64,000 nt of DNA from RGIG7450 sp045577655. Lineage in GTDB: Bacteria > Bacillota > Clostridia > RUG12999. Position numbers and translations under genes: made by a program. Shown here piece after piece: positions 16,410 through 25,396 of this stretch (position 1 is its first letter; every line of letters starts with the position of its first letter). The stretch lies in contig JAZNIU010000027.1 in the NCBI GenBank assembly GCA_045577655.1, positions 1 through 64,000 of the forward strand, written 5' to 3'. The notes beneath the pieces were generated by a model. The model was given only the letters and a program-made list of their open reading frames with translations. It did no database searches and was not told where the DNA came from.

Positions 16410-18151
16410 AGAATAGCAGTAGTGGAAGATTTGCCAGATTTTTAACTTATTACATGCCATATCTTAAAATTATTATTCTGGACTTGCTTTGTGCCGGTCT
16501 GTCAACTGTTTGTGAACTTGTTTTTCCTATGATTGTCAGATATATTACCGACACAACACTTTCCGGCGGGCAAGCGCTTCTTTTTTCTTCTGTTGTGAGA
16601 ATAGGTGCGGTTTACCTGTTTTTAAGACTGGTTGATGTCGGCGCAAATTATTATATGTCAAATGCCGGTCATGTTATGGGAGCAAGAATGGAAACAGATA
16701 TGCGTAAAGATTTGTTTAACCATTTGCAGAAACTCTCATTTAATTATTATGACAATGCCAAGGTTGGACAGATAATGTCCAGAATCACAAGCGATTTGTT
16801 TGACATCACAGAGTTTGCTCATCACTGCCCCGAAGAGTTTTTCATCGGAGCAATAAAAATAATCGGTTCGTTTGTAATCCTTATCAGAATAAACGTTTTG
16901 CTCACAGTTGTAATTTTCCTTTTGCTGCCTCTTATGTTTGTTTCAAGGCTTGCATTCAGGAAAAAAATGAAACGGGCTTTTAAAGAACAAAGGGAGCAGA
17001 TAGGTGAGCTTAATGCTGAAGTTGAAGATTCTCTTCTTGGTATCAGAGTTGTTAAAAGCTTTGCAAACGAAGACGTTGAGATAGAAAAGTTTAAAAAAAG
17101 CAACGTCAAGTTTCTGGAGAAAAAGAAAAATGCCTATAAGTATATGGCACTTTTCCATTCGGGAACAAGACTTTTTGACGGAATAATGTATATTGCCGTA
17201 ATTATGGTAGGAGCCCTTCTTGTAATAAACGGCAAAATAAGCCCCGGTGATTTGATTGCGTTTGTGTTATACATCCAGACACTTATTGCATCGGTCAGAA
17301 GAGTTGTTGAATTTACCGAACAGTTTGAACGGGGTATAACGGGTATTGACCGTTTTTGTGAGATTATGGAAGAGCCGGTGGACATTTTTGACCTGCCGGA
17401 TGCAAAAGAAATCTCGGATGTTCAAGGAAACATTACGTTTAAAAATATCAGTTTCAAATATTCGGACAATCTTGAAAATGTTCTGACAAACATAGACATA
17501 GACATCAAAAAAGGCGAGAATATTGCTGTTGTAGGCCCGTCAGGCGGGGGAAAAACAACTCTTTGCAGTCTTCTGCCAAGATTCTATGATATAACAGATG
17601 GCGAAATTTTTATAGACGGCGTAAATATTAAAGATATTAAAATAAAATCCCTGCGCGAAAATATAGGTATTGTCCAGCAGGAAGTTTATATGTTCAGCGG
17701 AAGCGTGTTTGATAATATTGCCTACGGGAAACAGGATGCAACGCCTGAAGAAGTGGAAGAAGCTGCAAAAGCCGCCGGTGCTCACGAGTTCATTATGTCG
17801 CTTAAAGACGGATATAACACCTATGTCGGGGAACGGGGTGTCAAGCTTTCGGGAGGTCAGAAACAGAGAATTTCAATAGCAAGACTGTTTTTGAAAAATC
17901 CGCCGATTCTTATTCTGGACGAAGCCACAAGTGCTCTGGACAATGAAAATGAGCTTATTGTTCAGAATTCTCTTGAACGCTTGTCAAAAGGCAGGACAAC
18001 CTTTACCATAGCTCATAGGCTGACCACCATACGTAATGCAACAAGAATTCTGGTGCTGACCGATGAGGGTATAATAGAAGAGGGTTCCCATGAGGAACTT
18101 ATGCGGCGTGACGGGGAATATGCAAAACTTTATAAACTATATACGAGATAA
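16406..18151 (+). CDS. ABC exporter, fused membrane and ATPase domains
   Basis: A 581-residue half-transporter of the lipid/multidrug exporter class, working as a dimer in the membrane. Residues 1-320 hold about six membrane segments; the nucleotide-binding domain follows with Walker A GPSGGGKTT near residue 380, signature LSGGQKQRISIAR near residue 485, and Walker B ILILDEATSALD near residue 507. The substrate is unknown; single genes of this kind are often lipid or drug exporters. Start overlaps the cca stop by four bases, behind GGGAGGG. It is followed by a terminator that also serves the opposite strand. Confidence 0.9.
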   Translation: MKNSSSGRFARFLTYYMPYLKIIILDLLCAGLSTVCELVFPMIVRYITDTTLSGGQALLFSSVVRIGAVYLFLRLVDVGANYYMSNAGHVMGARMETDMRKDLFNHLQKLSFNYYDNAKVGQIMSRITSDLFDITEFAHHCPEEFFIGAIKIIGSFVILIRINVLLTVVIFLLLPLMFVSRLAFRKKMKRAFKEQREQIGELNAEVEDSLLGIRVVKSFANEDVEIEKFKKSNVKFLEKKKNAYKYMALFHSGTRLFDGIMYIAVIMVGALLVINGKISPGDLIAFVLYIQTLIASVRRVVEFTEQFERGITGIDRFCEIMEEPVDIFDLPDAKEISDVQGNITFKNISFKYSDNLENVLTNIDIDIKKGENIAVVGPSGGGKTTLCSLLPRFYDITDGEIFIDGVNIKDIKIKSLRENIGIVQQEVYMFSGSVFDNIAYGKQDATPEEVEEAAKAAGAHEFIMSLKDGYNTYVGERGVKLSGGQKQRISIARLFLKNPPILILDEATSALDNENELIVQNSLERLSKGRTTFTIAHRLTTIRNATRILVLTDEGIIEEGSHEELMRRDGEYAKLYKLYTR

Positions 18152-18188
18152 AAAAAAGAGATGTAACGATATTGTTACATCTCTTTTT
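18152..18188. terminator. Bidirectional terminator between the ABC exporter and the DUF975 gene
   Basis: AGAGATGTAAC (18157-18167) pairs with GTTACATCTCT (18174-18184) around GATATT. The stem is flanked by an A run on the left and a T run on the right, so it can stop transcription from both converging genes. Confidence 0.9.
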
Positions 18189-18189
18189 G

Positions 18190-18939
18190 TTACTTTGATA
18201 TGTAGCTGAGATAGGTCTGAACGGAGATTCTGATATATGGCAGAATCCAGAAAAATCCTATCCCGAGTGTTAATATTCCTAAAACATACCATCCTGTAAA
18301 GCTAAGATAAAGTGCAAAGAGTTTACCTTTTTTTCCGCGGAGAACTCTGGCTGAGCGTGCTGTTACAATGGAAACGTTTTCCGAATCATTTTTCTCAATT
18401 ACAACCGCAGTTGCCGAGTATGAAAACAGAGCATTTGTAAGGGTTATAATAAACAACAGTATAATCAAAATACAGATAGCAATGTTTACAGGAGAAAAAT
18501 AGCTTAATCCGAAGAGCCCGTATATTTTAAAATATATTATGGTTATTGCCGTGAAAAGTGCAGTATAAAATACAACCAGAAAACTTTTTGAAATAGCAGG
18601 CAAAACTGCTTTTTTCATATTTCCGAAGAAACGGAACAATCTGTCGGTCTTTGGCTGGAATTTATTTGCAACATTTAAGTAATATGAGTTTCTGCCAAGG
18701 TTTATGGTCGAAGAAATAAAAATATATGCCAGATAATATGCTGCATAAAATATGATAGCAGGCCAGCTGTAGATCATATCGCTGCCATATCTTCCAACGC
18801 ATAAAAAGTGAACAGTTGCTATTGCGAAGAAAACCGCAAACTTTATTATAAATGATATTATTCCAACGCCAATATTGCGCCGCATATCAAAAAAATATGC
18901 GGCTTTGGCTTCTTTTTTTACTTTGCTGATGCTAATCAC
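18190..18939 (-). CDS. DUF975 family membrane protein
   Basis: A 249-residue protein with about six hydrophobic segments and no known catalytic motif. Recognition as DUF975 comes from the C-terminal pattern: a LFALYLSFTGWYVLGILTLG stretch followed by GIGFFWILPY, together with an N-terminal cytosolic helix (MISISKVKKEAKAAYF). The function of this family is unknown. Start GTG 18939 lies 4 bases after the RNase J stop, and GGAGGTC within the end of rnj supplies its ribosome-binding site, so it is the second gene of a two-gene operon with RNase J. Confidence 0.75.
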   Translation of the reverse strand: MISISKVKKEAKAAYFFDMRRNIGVGIISFIIKFAVFFAIATVHFLCVGRYGSDMIYSWPAIIFYAAYYLAYIFISSTINLGRNSYYLNVANKFQPKTDRLFRFFGNMKKAVLPAISKSFLVVFYTALFTAITIIYFKIYGLFGLSYFSPVNIAICILIILLFIITLTNALFSYSATAVVIEKNDSENVSIVTARSARVLRGKKGKLFALYLSFTGWYVLGILTLGIGFFWILPYIRISVQTYLSYISK

Positions 18940-18943
18940 AAAA

Positions 18944-20614
18944 TCAGACCTCCACTATAATAGGAAGCAGCATGGGGCTGCGTTTTGTTTTTGAATAAAG
19001 GAAAGTTGAAAGGGAGTTTTTAACATTCAGTTTTATTGTTGACCAGTCATGAATGCCGCTAGCTTTCGAATTGTTTAGAGATTTCACAACAACGCTGCGG
19101 ATTTCTTCTATTAAATCTTCCGATTCGCGAACATATACAAAACCTCTTGAAATAACATCAGGAGAGCCGGAAAGTTCGCCGGTTTCGGAGGAAATGGAAA
19201 TCACAATTACAATAAGACCGTCCTGTGCAAGATGCTTTCTGTCTCTTAATACAATATTTCCTACATCGCCGACACCAAGTCCGTCCACAAGAATTCTGCC
19301 GGAAGGTACGGTGCTGACTGTTTTTGCACCTTCGGGAGAAAACTCCAGCATCTGACCATTGCCGAGAATAAAAATATTTTCAGGCAAAACGCCCATTTTT
19401 TCGCCAAGTTTGGCGTGCTGTATCAGATGACGGTATTCCCCGTGAACAGGAATAAAATATTTTGGTTTTGTTATGCCAAGTACAATTTTAAGTTCTTCCT
19501 GGCATGCGTGGCCGGATACATGAATTTCATTTGCAGATTCATATATTACCTCGGCGCCTCTTTTAAACAAATCGTCAACAACCTTTGAGATTGACGGTTC
19601 GTTTCCGGGGATAGGTTTTGCACTTATAACAATTAAATCGCCGCTTCCAATTTCAACTTTTCTGTGGTCGGAAGAAGCCATACGGGACAGCGCACTCATG
19701 GGTTCACCCTGACTGCCGGTTGTGCAAATAACCACCTGGTGCGGTTGATATTTTTTTATTTCGTCAATCGAAATAAGAGTGCCGCGTGGAATATCAATAT
19801 ATCCGAGAAGTGATGCCACCTCTACAATATTCTCCATGCTTCTGCCTGAAACAGCAAGCTTTCTGCCGTGTTTTACGGTTGAATTTATCAGCTGCTGAAT
19901 TCTGTGGACATTTGAAGCAAAAGTAGCAACAATAATCCTTTTTTTCTTGTAAGTTGAAAAAATTTCATCAAAGGTTATACCAACCTTGCTTTCTGACATA
20001 GTGTAACCGGGATTTTCAACATTGGTACTGTCTGAAAGAAGGGCAAGCACCCCTTTCTTTCCAAGTTCACCAAGACGACCAAGGTCAATCATGGACCCTG
20101 AAATTGGCGTTGGGTCAATTTTGAAGTCGCCGGTGTGGATAACCGTACCCATAGATGTAGTAATTGCAAGCATTACAGCATCGGGTATGCTGTGATTTGA
20201 ATGTATAAATTCAACAGTAAAATTGTTTCCTATTTTTACTTTGTCGCCTTGCTTTACGCAAACAAGTTTTGTTTTTGAAAGAAGTCCGTGCTCTTTAAGT
20301 TTGCATTCTACAAGACCAAGAGTCAGTCTTGCGCCGTAAACAGGTACATCCAGCTCTTTTAAAAGATAGGGAAGACCACCGATATGGTCTTCGTGACCGT
20401 GTGTTAAAAGAACAGCGCGTACTTTTTGCTTATTTTTGATAAGATATGTTATATCCGGTATAACAAGGTCAATTCCGAGCATATCATCGTCCGGAAAAGC
20501 AAGTCCGCTGTCCACAACTATCATATCGTTGCCGCACTCATACACATACATGTTTTTGCCGATTTCGTTGAGTCCGCCCAGTGCAACAACTCTGAGTTTT
20601 GGTTTTCGTGCCAA
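18944..20614 (-). CDS. rnj: Ribonuclease J
   Basis: A metallo-beta-lactamase/beta-CASP nuclease with 5' exonuclease and endonuclease activity, central to mRNA decay and rRNA maturation in Firmicutes. The 556-residue length is that of B. subtilis RNase J1. It has ALGGLNEIGKNMYV at the N-terminus, the zinc motif THGHEDHIGG near residue 74, HSNHSIPD near residue 143, TGSQGEPMSALSRM near residue 305 and the late SGHACQEEL motif near residue 367. Start TTG 20614 is preferred: GGAGGTG lies 6 bases before it, whereas the in-frame ATG at 20629 is merged with that site and cannot use it. Confidence 0.93.
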   Translation of the reverse strand: MARKPKLRVVALGGLNEIGKNMYVYECGNDMIVVDSGLAFPDDDMLGIDLVIPDITYLIKNKQKVRAVLLTHGHEDHIGGLPYLLKELDVPVYGARLTLGLVECKLKEHGLLSKTKLVCVKQGDKVKIGNNFTVEFIHSNHSIPDAVMLAITTSMGTVIHTGDFKIDPTPISGSMIDLGRLGELGKKGVLALLSDSTNVENPGYTMSESKVGITFDEIFSTYKKKRIIVATFASNVHRIQQLINSTVKHGRKLAVSGRSMENIVEVASLLGYIDIPRGTLISIDEIKKYQPHQVVICTTGSQGEPMSALSRMASSDHRKVEIGSGDLIVISAKPIPGNEPSISKVVDDLFKRGAEVIYESANEIHVSGHACQEELKIVLGITKPKYFIPVHGEYRHLIQHAKLGEKMGVLPENIFILGNGQMLEFSPEGAKTVSTVPSGRILVDGLGVGDVGNIVLRDRKHLAQDGLIVIVISISSETGELSGSPDVISRGFVYVRESEDLIEEIRSVVVKSLNNSKASGIHDWSTIKLNVKNSLSTFLYSKTKRSPMLLPIIVEV

Positions 20615-20693
20615 AAAATACACCTCCATTATTATTAAGTTTTTGTAAAAAGCCGACGAGGTCGACCGGTCCGTTCAAAAAGCATCTTTTTAT

Positions 20694-20699
20694 ATTATA
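20694..20699 (-). promoter_or_regulatory. Extended -10 promoter for rnj
   Basis: On the minus strand the sequence reads TGGTATAAT, a perfect extended -10, with only a weak -35 (TTTATT) 17 bases upstream. It leaves a leader of about 75 bases before the RNase J start, which contains a GC-rich palindromic segment. Confidence 0.5.
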
Positions 20700-20781
20700 C
20701 CATAAATTCGTAAAATAATAAAGCTTTTTTTAAAAAAATATATTTTGTTTTTTCGAGAGGTATATTTTTCTAAAAAAACAC

Positions 20782-20811
20782 TTGTCATTCAACCTATATA
20801 TATGGTATAAT
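20782..20811 (+). promoter_or_regulatory. Sigma-A promoter of the U32-mre-min gene series
   Basis: TTGTCA at 20782-20787 and TATAAT at 20806-20811 with an 18-base spacer, lying 38 bases before the U32 start. It faces away from the rnj promoter. Confidence 0.7.
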
Positions 20812-20849
20812 AAAATAGTATAATTTTTTCTTCAGGAAGGTTGTTGCAA

Positions 20850-22907
20850 ATGAAACCCGAACTGCTTGCACCGGCTAATATAAATACTTTGACAACAGCG
20901 GTTCAGGCAGGAGCCGACGCGGTTTATATCGGAGGCACAAGGTTTGGCGCAAGACAGTATGCCGACAATTTTGACATTGCCGCACTGGAAAAGGCAATTG
21001 ACTATGCACACCTAAGAGGAGTTAAAGTATATATTACAACCAACATTTTGGTTGGGGACAGTGAAATATCCGAGTTTCTTTTGTTTGTGAAAGAAGCGTA
21101 TAACATAGGCGCAGACGCTTTTATACTGCAGGATATTGGTATGGCAATGCGTATAAAAGAACTGCTGCCCGAAGCAAAGCTTCACGCCAGCACACAGTTG
21201 ACTGTTCATAATACCCAGGGCGCAGCTTTTATGAAAGAACTGGGATTTGAAAGGGTTGTAACTGCCCGGGAACTTTCCAAAGAGGAAGTAGCGGATATTG
21301 TGAAAAACAGCGGTGTGGAGATTGAAATGTTTGTTCACGGAGCTCTTTGCATGAGCTATTCCGGTCAGTGCCTTATGAGCAGCATGATAGGAGCACGAAG
21401 CGGCAACCGTGGAGCATGCGCACAACCCTGCAGGCTTCCGTATGGACTTGTTTGCGGAAACAAAAAGCTTTCGGAAGGCTATCTTTTAAGTCCGAAGGAT
21501 CTTAGCCTTTCAGGGAATATTGACGACATATTTGATGTTGGCGCAGCATCTCTTAAAATTGAGGGAAGAATGAAAGGTCCGGAATATGTTGCGGCAGCGG
21601 TCTTGGTTTTTCGAAAACTTATTGACGAGAAAAGAAACGCCACAGAGGAAGAAAAGTTCCTGCTTGAAAATGCTTTTAGCAGAGGTGGGTTTACCGGTGG
21701 GTGTTTCACATCAGATTTTAAAAATTATATGCGTCCCGAAAGCGGAAATGATGATATATATAAAAACAGAGACAATAGTCTGTTAAAACAGCTTAAACCA
21801 TTTAGCGATATAAATGCAAACTTTAAGAGAAATCCGGTGGAATTTACAGCAAAAGTTTTTGTCGGAGAAAATTTTTGGCTTAAAGCGGAGAGTATGGGGG
21901 AAGAGGTAACGCTCGAAGGTGAGGTTGTGCAGATGGCACAAAACAAGCCCACAAGTGCTGAAACCATTGAAAAGCAGATTGAAAAAACAGGAGATTTTCC
22001 GTTTGCTGCGCAAGAAACAAATGTCAGCGCCGGAGAAAATGTTTTTGTTACTCTGTCAGAAATAAACTCTTTAAGGCGTCATGCACTTTCCTTGCTTGAA
22101 GAGAAGATTGCCGGAAAATATAAACATAACGCAGAAATTGATTTCTTGAATAAAAAAACAAAAAAAGAAAATGAAAAAACAGAGCTCTTTGTCTGGGTAT
22201 CAAATGAAGACCAGCTTAAAGAGGTAAGAAAAGTATGGCAGGGAGGACTGTTTGTTCCCTGTGAGCTTGACTGCGGGGAAGAAGACATTGCAGTTTTCCC
22301 TGACATAATAAAAAATTCCTGGCTTGAAAGCTATGAAAAGATAATGAAAGAGCTAAAAAGTTGCAAAATTTGCACCGCGAATTATGCTATAATAAAAATG
22401 GCAAAAAAGTATGGTAAAGAAATTATAGGCAGCAGTGCTCTTAATGTTTTTAACAGTGAAACCGTTTCCGAATGGGAAAAGTATGGACTGTGCGGAGTTT
22501 TTCTTTCAGAAGAGCTCAATCTTGGTCAGGTTAAAAGCATTTCTTCCAAAGTTCCCGTTTTTGTTACGGCTTACGGCAAATCTGTTATGATGAAAACTGC
22601 AGTTTGTCCGGTGAAAGCGGCAATGGGGAAATGCCTTGGAGAAAAATGCGAAAGCTATCTTAAAGACAGAAAAAATGAAACCTTTGGAATAATGTGCGAC
22701 AAACAGACCACGTTTATTTTAAATTCCAAACCGATTTATATGGCGGACAAACTTTCAGAAATTGAAAAGGCAAACGTCTTTGGTGCCGTTATTAAATTCA
22801 CTGATGAGACCGGCGAAAAGTGCCGGGATATTATAAAAAAATTTGTCAGCGAAAAAGAGCCTGACGGTCCTTTTACAAGAGGACATTATTACCGCGGGGT
22901 GACCTGA
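20850..22907 (+). CDS. U32 family peptidase-like protein (RlhA/YdcP related)
   Basis: A 685-residue protein of the U32 group, whose better-studied members (RlhA, TrhP) hydroxylate 23S rRNA or tRNA rather than cleave peptides. The N-terminus ELLAPANINTLTTAVQAGAD and DAVYIGG are typical. A Cys-rich core near residues 165-200 (HGALCMSYSGQCLMSSMIG, then GACAQPCRLPY) is the conserved metal or iron-sulfur site. SPKDLSL and LKIEGRMKGPEYVA follow. Length and the C-terminal extension fit the RlhA-like subgroup. Start ATG 20850 is set by AGGAAGG at 20834-20840. Confidence 0.82.
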   Translation: MKPELLAPANINTLTTAVQAGADAVYIGGTRFGARQYADNFDIAALEKAIDYAHLRGVKVYITTNILVGDSEISEFLLFVKEAYNIGADAFILQDIGMAMRIKELLPEAKLHASTQLTVHNTQGAAFMKELGFERVVTARELSKEEVADIVKNSGVEIEMFVHGALCMSYSGQCLMSSMIGARSGNRGACAQPCRLPYGLVCGNKKLSEGYLLSPKDLSLSGNIDDIFDVGAASLKIEGRMKGPEYVAAAVLVFRKLIDEKRNATEEEKFLLENAFSRGGFTGGCFTSDFKNYMRPESGNDDIYKNRDNSLLKQLKPFSDINANFKRNPVEFTAKVFVGENFWLKAESMGEEVTLEGEVVQMAQNKPTSAETIEKQIEKTGDFPFAAQETNVSAGENVFVTLSEINSLRRHALSLLEEKIAGKYKHNAEIDFLNKKTKKENEKTELFVWVSNEDQLKEVRKVWQGGLFVPCELDCGEEDIAVFPDIIKNSWLESYEKIMKELKSCKICTANYAIIKMAKKYGKEIIGSSALNVFNSETVSEWEKYGLCGVFLSEELNLGQVKSISSKVPVFVTAYGKSVMMKTAVCPVKAAMGKCLGEKCESYLKDRKNETFGIMCDKQTTFILNSKPIYMADKLSEIEKANVFGAVIKFTDETGEKCRDIIKKFVSEKEPDGPFTRGHYYRGVT

Positions 22908-22909
22908 TA

Positions 22910-23263
22910 ATGATAAAAAAAGCAGATGTTATTATTGCAATCATTGTTCTTGTTATTTCTTTTGGCGGATATTTTGCCACAGGTGCAGGTTTTAAAGCTG
23001 AAGAAAAAAATGTTGTGATTGAAGTGGACGGGCAGCTGTTTGCAACATATTCCATGACTGAAACAAGAGAAGTTGATGTTAAGGGACACAACAGGGTTGA
23101 AATTACCCCTGAATATGTCAGAGTGATATATGCCGATTGCCCGGACAAGCTTGATGTCCGCCAGGGGAAAATTTCTTCTGTAGGCAGCATAATTGTATGT
23201 CTTCCAAACAGAATGACAGTCAGAATAACGGGGGAATCTGAGATTGACGCACTCAGCTATTAA
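22910..23263 (+). CDS. NusG domain II-containing exported protein
   Basis: A 117-residue protein with one N-terminal membrane segment (IIAIIVLVISFGGYFA) and an all-beta remainder that resembles the small NusG domain II, ending with VRQGKISSVGSIIVCLPNRM. It is therefore membrane-anchored with its domain outside the cytosol; it is not the transcription factor NusG. In Clostridia such proteins commonly precede a Gx transporter gene, as here, where they overlap by 20 bases. The function is unknown. The start lies two bases after the U32 stop. Confidence 0.7.
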   Translation: MIKKADVIIAIIVLVISFGGYFATGAGFKAEEKNVVIEVDGQLFATYSMTETREVDVKGHNRVEITPEYVRVIYADCPDKLDVRQGKISSVGSIIVCLPNRMTVRITGESEIDALSY

Positions 23264-23771
23264 AACATCAAAAATAACATATATTGCACTTTTTTCGGCA
23301 CTTGGTGCGATTGTGCAGATTATAGAAAATCTTTTACCCACCACTCTTCCGCTTCCCGGTGGCAGACTTGGACTTTCAAACGTTGTTATAATGTTTGTTA
23401 TGTTCTTCTATGGCGGGAAAGATGCTTTTCTGGTGGCAATACTTAAAAGTCTTGTTGCACTTTTGATTTCCGGAAATGTTACTGCATTGCCCTACTCGCT
23501 TGCGGGCGGTGTGTGCGCTGTTTTCGCAATGAATATGGCGCGGAGACAAATTAAAGGAATCGGACATGCAGGATGCGGTATTATAGGAGCTTTTTCAAAC
23601 AACATTGCACAAACACTGGTTGGTGCGGCGATAATGTCCAATGTGTACGTTGTTTCGTATATTTTTGTTTTAGGACCTGTTTCAGTTGTTACCGGCACAT
23701 TTACGGGCATTTTGTCCGGTTATGTGTTTGAAAAATTTAAAAACGGAGAAAGAGTATGGAAAAAAGGATAG
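23244..23771 (+). CDS. Gx transporter family protein
   Basis: A 175-residue membrane protein with about five hydrophobic segments, related to ECF S components and often labelled heptaprenyl diphosphate synthase component I. The opening YIALFSALGAIVQIIENLLP and GRLGLSNVVIMFVMFFYGGKDAF are characteristic. The substrate is unknown; the enzyme name is a mislabel carried from an old fusion assignment. Start TTG 23244 is inside the end of the NusG-II gene, with GGGGGAA upstream. The end overlaps maf by 16 bases. Confidence 0.72.
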   Translation: MTHSAIKTSKITYIALFSALGAIVQIIENLLPTTLPLPGGRLGLSNVVIMFVMFFYGGKDAFLVAILKSLVALLISGNVTALPYSLAGGVCAVFAMNMARRQIKGIGHAGCGIIGAFSNNIAQTLVGAAIMSNVYVVSYIFVLGPVSVVTGTFTGILSGYVFEKFKNGERVWKKG

Positions 23772-24337
23772 TGCTGGCTTCGGCATCACCGAGGAGAAAA
23801 GAAATTCTTAGAAACATTGGTCTTGAATTTGAGATAATTCCGTCAGGCGCTGATGAAAAGATTTCAGAAGGTCTTGACCCTTGTATGATTGTTCAGGAGC
23901 TTTCTCTTGCAAAAGGTGCAGAGGTAGCTGCAAGGACAAAAAATGCAATTGTAATTTCTGCGGACACCATTGTCTGTTACGACGGGGAAATACTTGGAAA
24001 ACCTGCAGACGCAGAAAAAGCAAAAGAAATGCTTAAAATGTTGTCGGGGAACTCGCACGAGGTTTATACCGGGATAAGTGTTACCGATTCAAAAAGCGGC
24101 AAAGCTGTTTCTGACTATGAAATGACCAAAGTTGTTTTCAGAAAGCTGACAGACCGTGAAATTGACGGATATATTCAAACGGGCGAAAGTATGGACAAGG
24201 CAGGGGCTTACGGAATCCAGGGTATTGGCGGTCTGCTTGTTGAGTCCATTTCGGGAGACTATTTTAATGTTGTAGGGCTTCCCGTGGCTAAACTTTACGA
24301 GATACTTAAAGAAGAATTTAATATAAACATATTGTAA
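23756..24337 (+). CDS. maf: Maf family nucleotide pyrophosphatase
   Basis: Maf proteins hydrolyse modified or canonical nucleoside triphosphates to monophosphates and are associated with septum inhibition in Bacillus. The 193-residue protein has the N-terminal ASASPRRKEIL motif, SADTIV near residue 68 with the catalytic Asp, GKPADAEKAKEML, and a GAYGIQGIGG stretch near residue 157. Start ATG 23756 follows GGAGAAAG. Its location directly before mreBCD matches the classical maf-mre order of Firmicutes. Confidence 0.92.
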   Translation: MEKRIVLASASPRRKEILRNIGLEFEIIPSGADEKISEGLDPCMIVQELSLAKGAEVAARTKNAIVISADTIVCYDGEILGKPADAEKAKEMLKMLSGNSHEVYTGISVTDSKSGKAVSDYEMTKVVFRKLTDREIDGYIQTGESMDKAGAYGIQGIGGLLVESISGDYFNVVGLPVAKLYEILKEEFNINIL

Positions 24338-24350
24338 GGAGATGTGTATC

Positions 24351-25379
24351 ATGATGTTTTCAAAAGATATAGGAATTGACCTTGGAACAGCTAATTCGCT
24401 TGTTTATGTAAAGGGAAAAGGTATTGTAATAAACGAGCCCTCGGTGGTAGCGGTTAATGTTTCCACAGGCGAAGTTATGGCAGTGGGTGATGAAGCAAAA
24501 GATATGCTGGGAAGAACACCCGGAAACATTGTTGCAGTCCGTCCCATGCAAGACGGTGTAATTGCCGACTTTGAAGTTACCCAGGCTATGATGAAAAAAC
24601 TTATAACAAAAGCTATGGGTGGCGGCGGCCAGCTCTTTAAACCAACCGTTGTAATCTGTATTCCCTACGGTGTTACAGAAGTGGAAAAGCGTGCCGTTGA
24701 GGAAGTTGTTCTGCAGGCAGGCGCAAAAGATGTTTACATGGTATATGAACCAATGGCGGCGGCGATTGGTGCGGGACTTCCTGTTGGCGAACCGTTTGGC
24801 AATATGATTGTCGACATTGGCGGAGGAACAAGCGAAGTTGCAGTTCTTTCTCTTGGCGGAATTGTTGTTTGCAATTCCATCAGAGTTGCAGGAGATGCTT
24901 TTGACAATGCAATAGTGAATTATATTAAAAGAGAACATTCTGTTCATATCGGCGAAAGAACTGCTGAAGAGATTAAAGTGAAAATCGGTTCAGCATATCC
25001 GTATGAAGACGAATATTCAATGGAAGTGAAAGGTCGCGACCTTGTTACAGGACTTCCGAAAGTTACAAAAATCAGGCCGGACGAAGTAAGAAATGCGTTG
25101 TTTGAACAGATTGGTGCCATAATCGAAGCGATTAAAACATCACTTGAAGCATCGCCGCCGGAAATAGCTGCCGATATTATGGACAGAGGCATCATGCTTG
25201 CAGGCGGCGGAGCAATGCTCAGAGGTCTTGACAGAATTATTGAAATTGAAACCAAAATTAAAGTTAAAATTGCCGAACAACCACTTGACTGTGTTGTTAA
25301 AGGTATTGGTAAAATTCTTGAAGGCACAGATAAAAATAATCTTAAAAGAGTTCTTGAAAACCCAAAAACAAGTAGATAA
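24351..25379 (+). CDS. mreB: Rod shape-determining protein MreB
   Basis: An actin-like ATPase that forms membrane-bound filaments and guides lateral wall synthesis with MreC, MreD, RodA and PBP2. The 342-residue length is normal. It has phosphate 1 loop DIGIDLGTANSLVYV at the N-terminus, MVYEPMAAAIGAGLP near residue 136, phosphate 2 DIGGGTSEVAVLSLGG near residue 157, and AGGGAMLRGLD near residue 285. AAGGAG at 24336-24341 sets the start at ATG 24351 (ATG 24354 is possible; ATG 24342 is too close). Confidence 0.96.
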   Translation: MMFSKDIGIDLGTANSLVYVKGKGIVINEPSVVAVNVSTGEVMAVGDEAKDMLGRTPGNIVAVRPMQDGVIADFEVTQAMMKKLITKAMGGGGQLFKPTVVICIPYGVTEVEKRAVEEVVLQAGAKDVYMVYEPMAAAIGAGLPVGEPFGNMIVDIGGGTSEVAVLSLGGIVVCNSIRVAGDAFDNAIVNYIKREHSVHIGERTAEEIKVKIGSAYPYEDEYSMEVKGRDLVTGLPKVTKIRPDEVRNALFEQIGAIIEAIKTSLEASPPEIAADIMDRGIMLAGGGAMLRGLDRIIEIETKIKVKIAEQPLDCVVKGIGKILEGTDKNNLKRVLENPKTSR

Positions 25380-25396
25380 TTTCGGAGTGATGAAAA

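Noticed and set aside
23244..23771. Heptaprenyl diphosphate synthase component I
   Set aside because: The protein is a polytopic membrane protein without prenyl-synthase motifs. The Gx transporter family label is more faithful.
24360..24947. Minus-strand open frame of 195 codons inside mreB
   Set aside because: Antisense shadow of mreB with an improbable Cys/Asn/His-rich translation.
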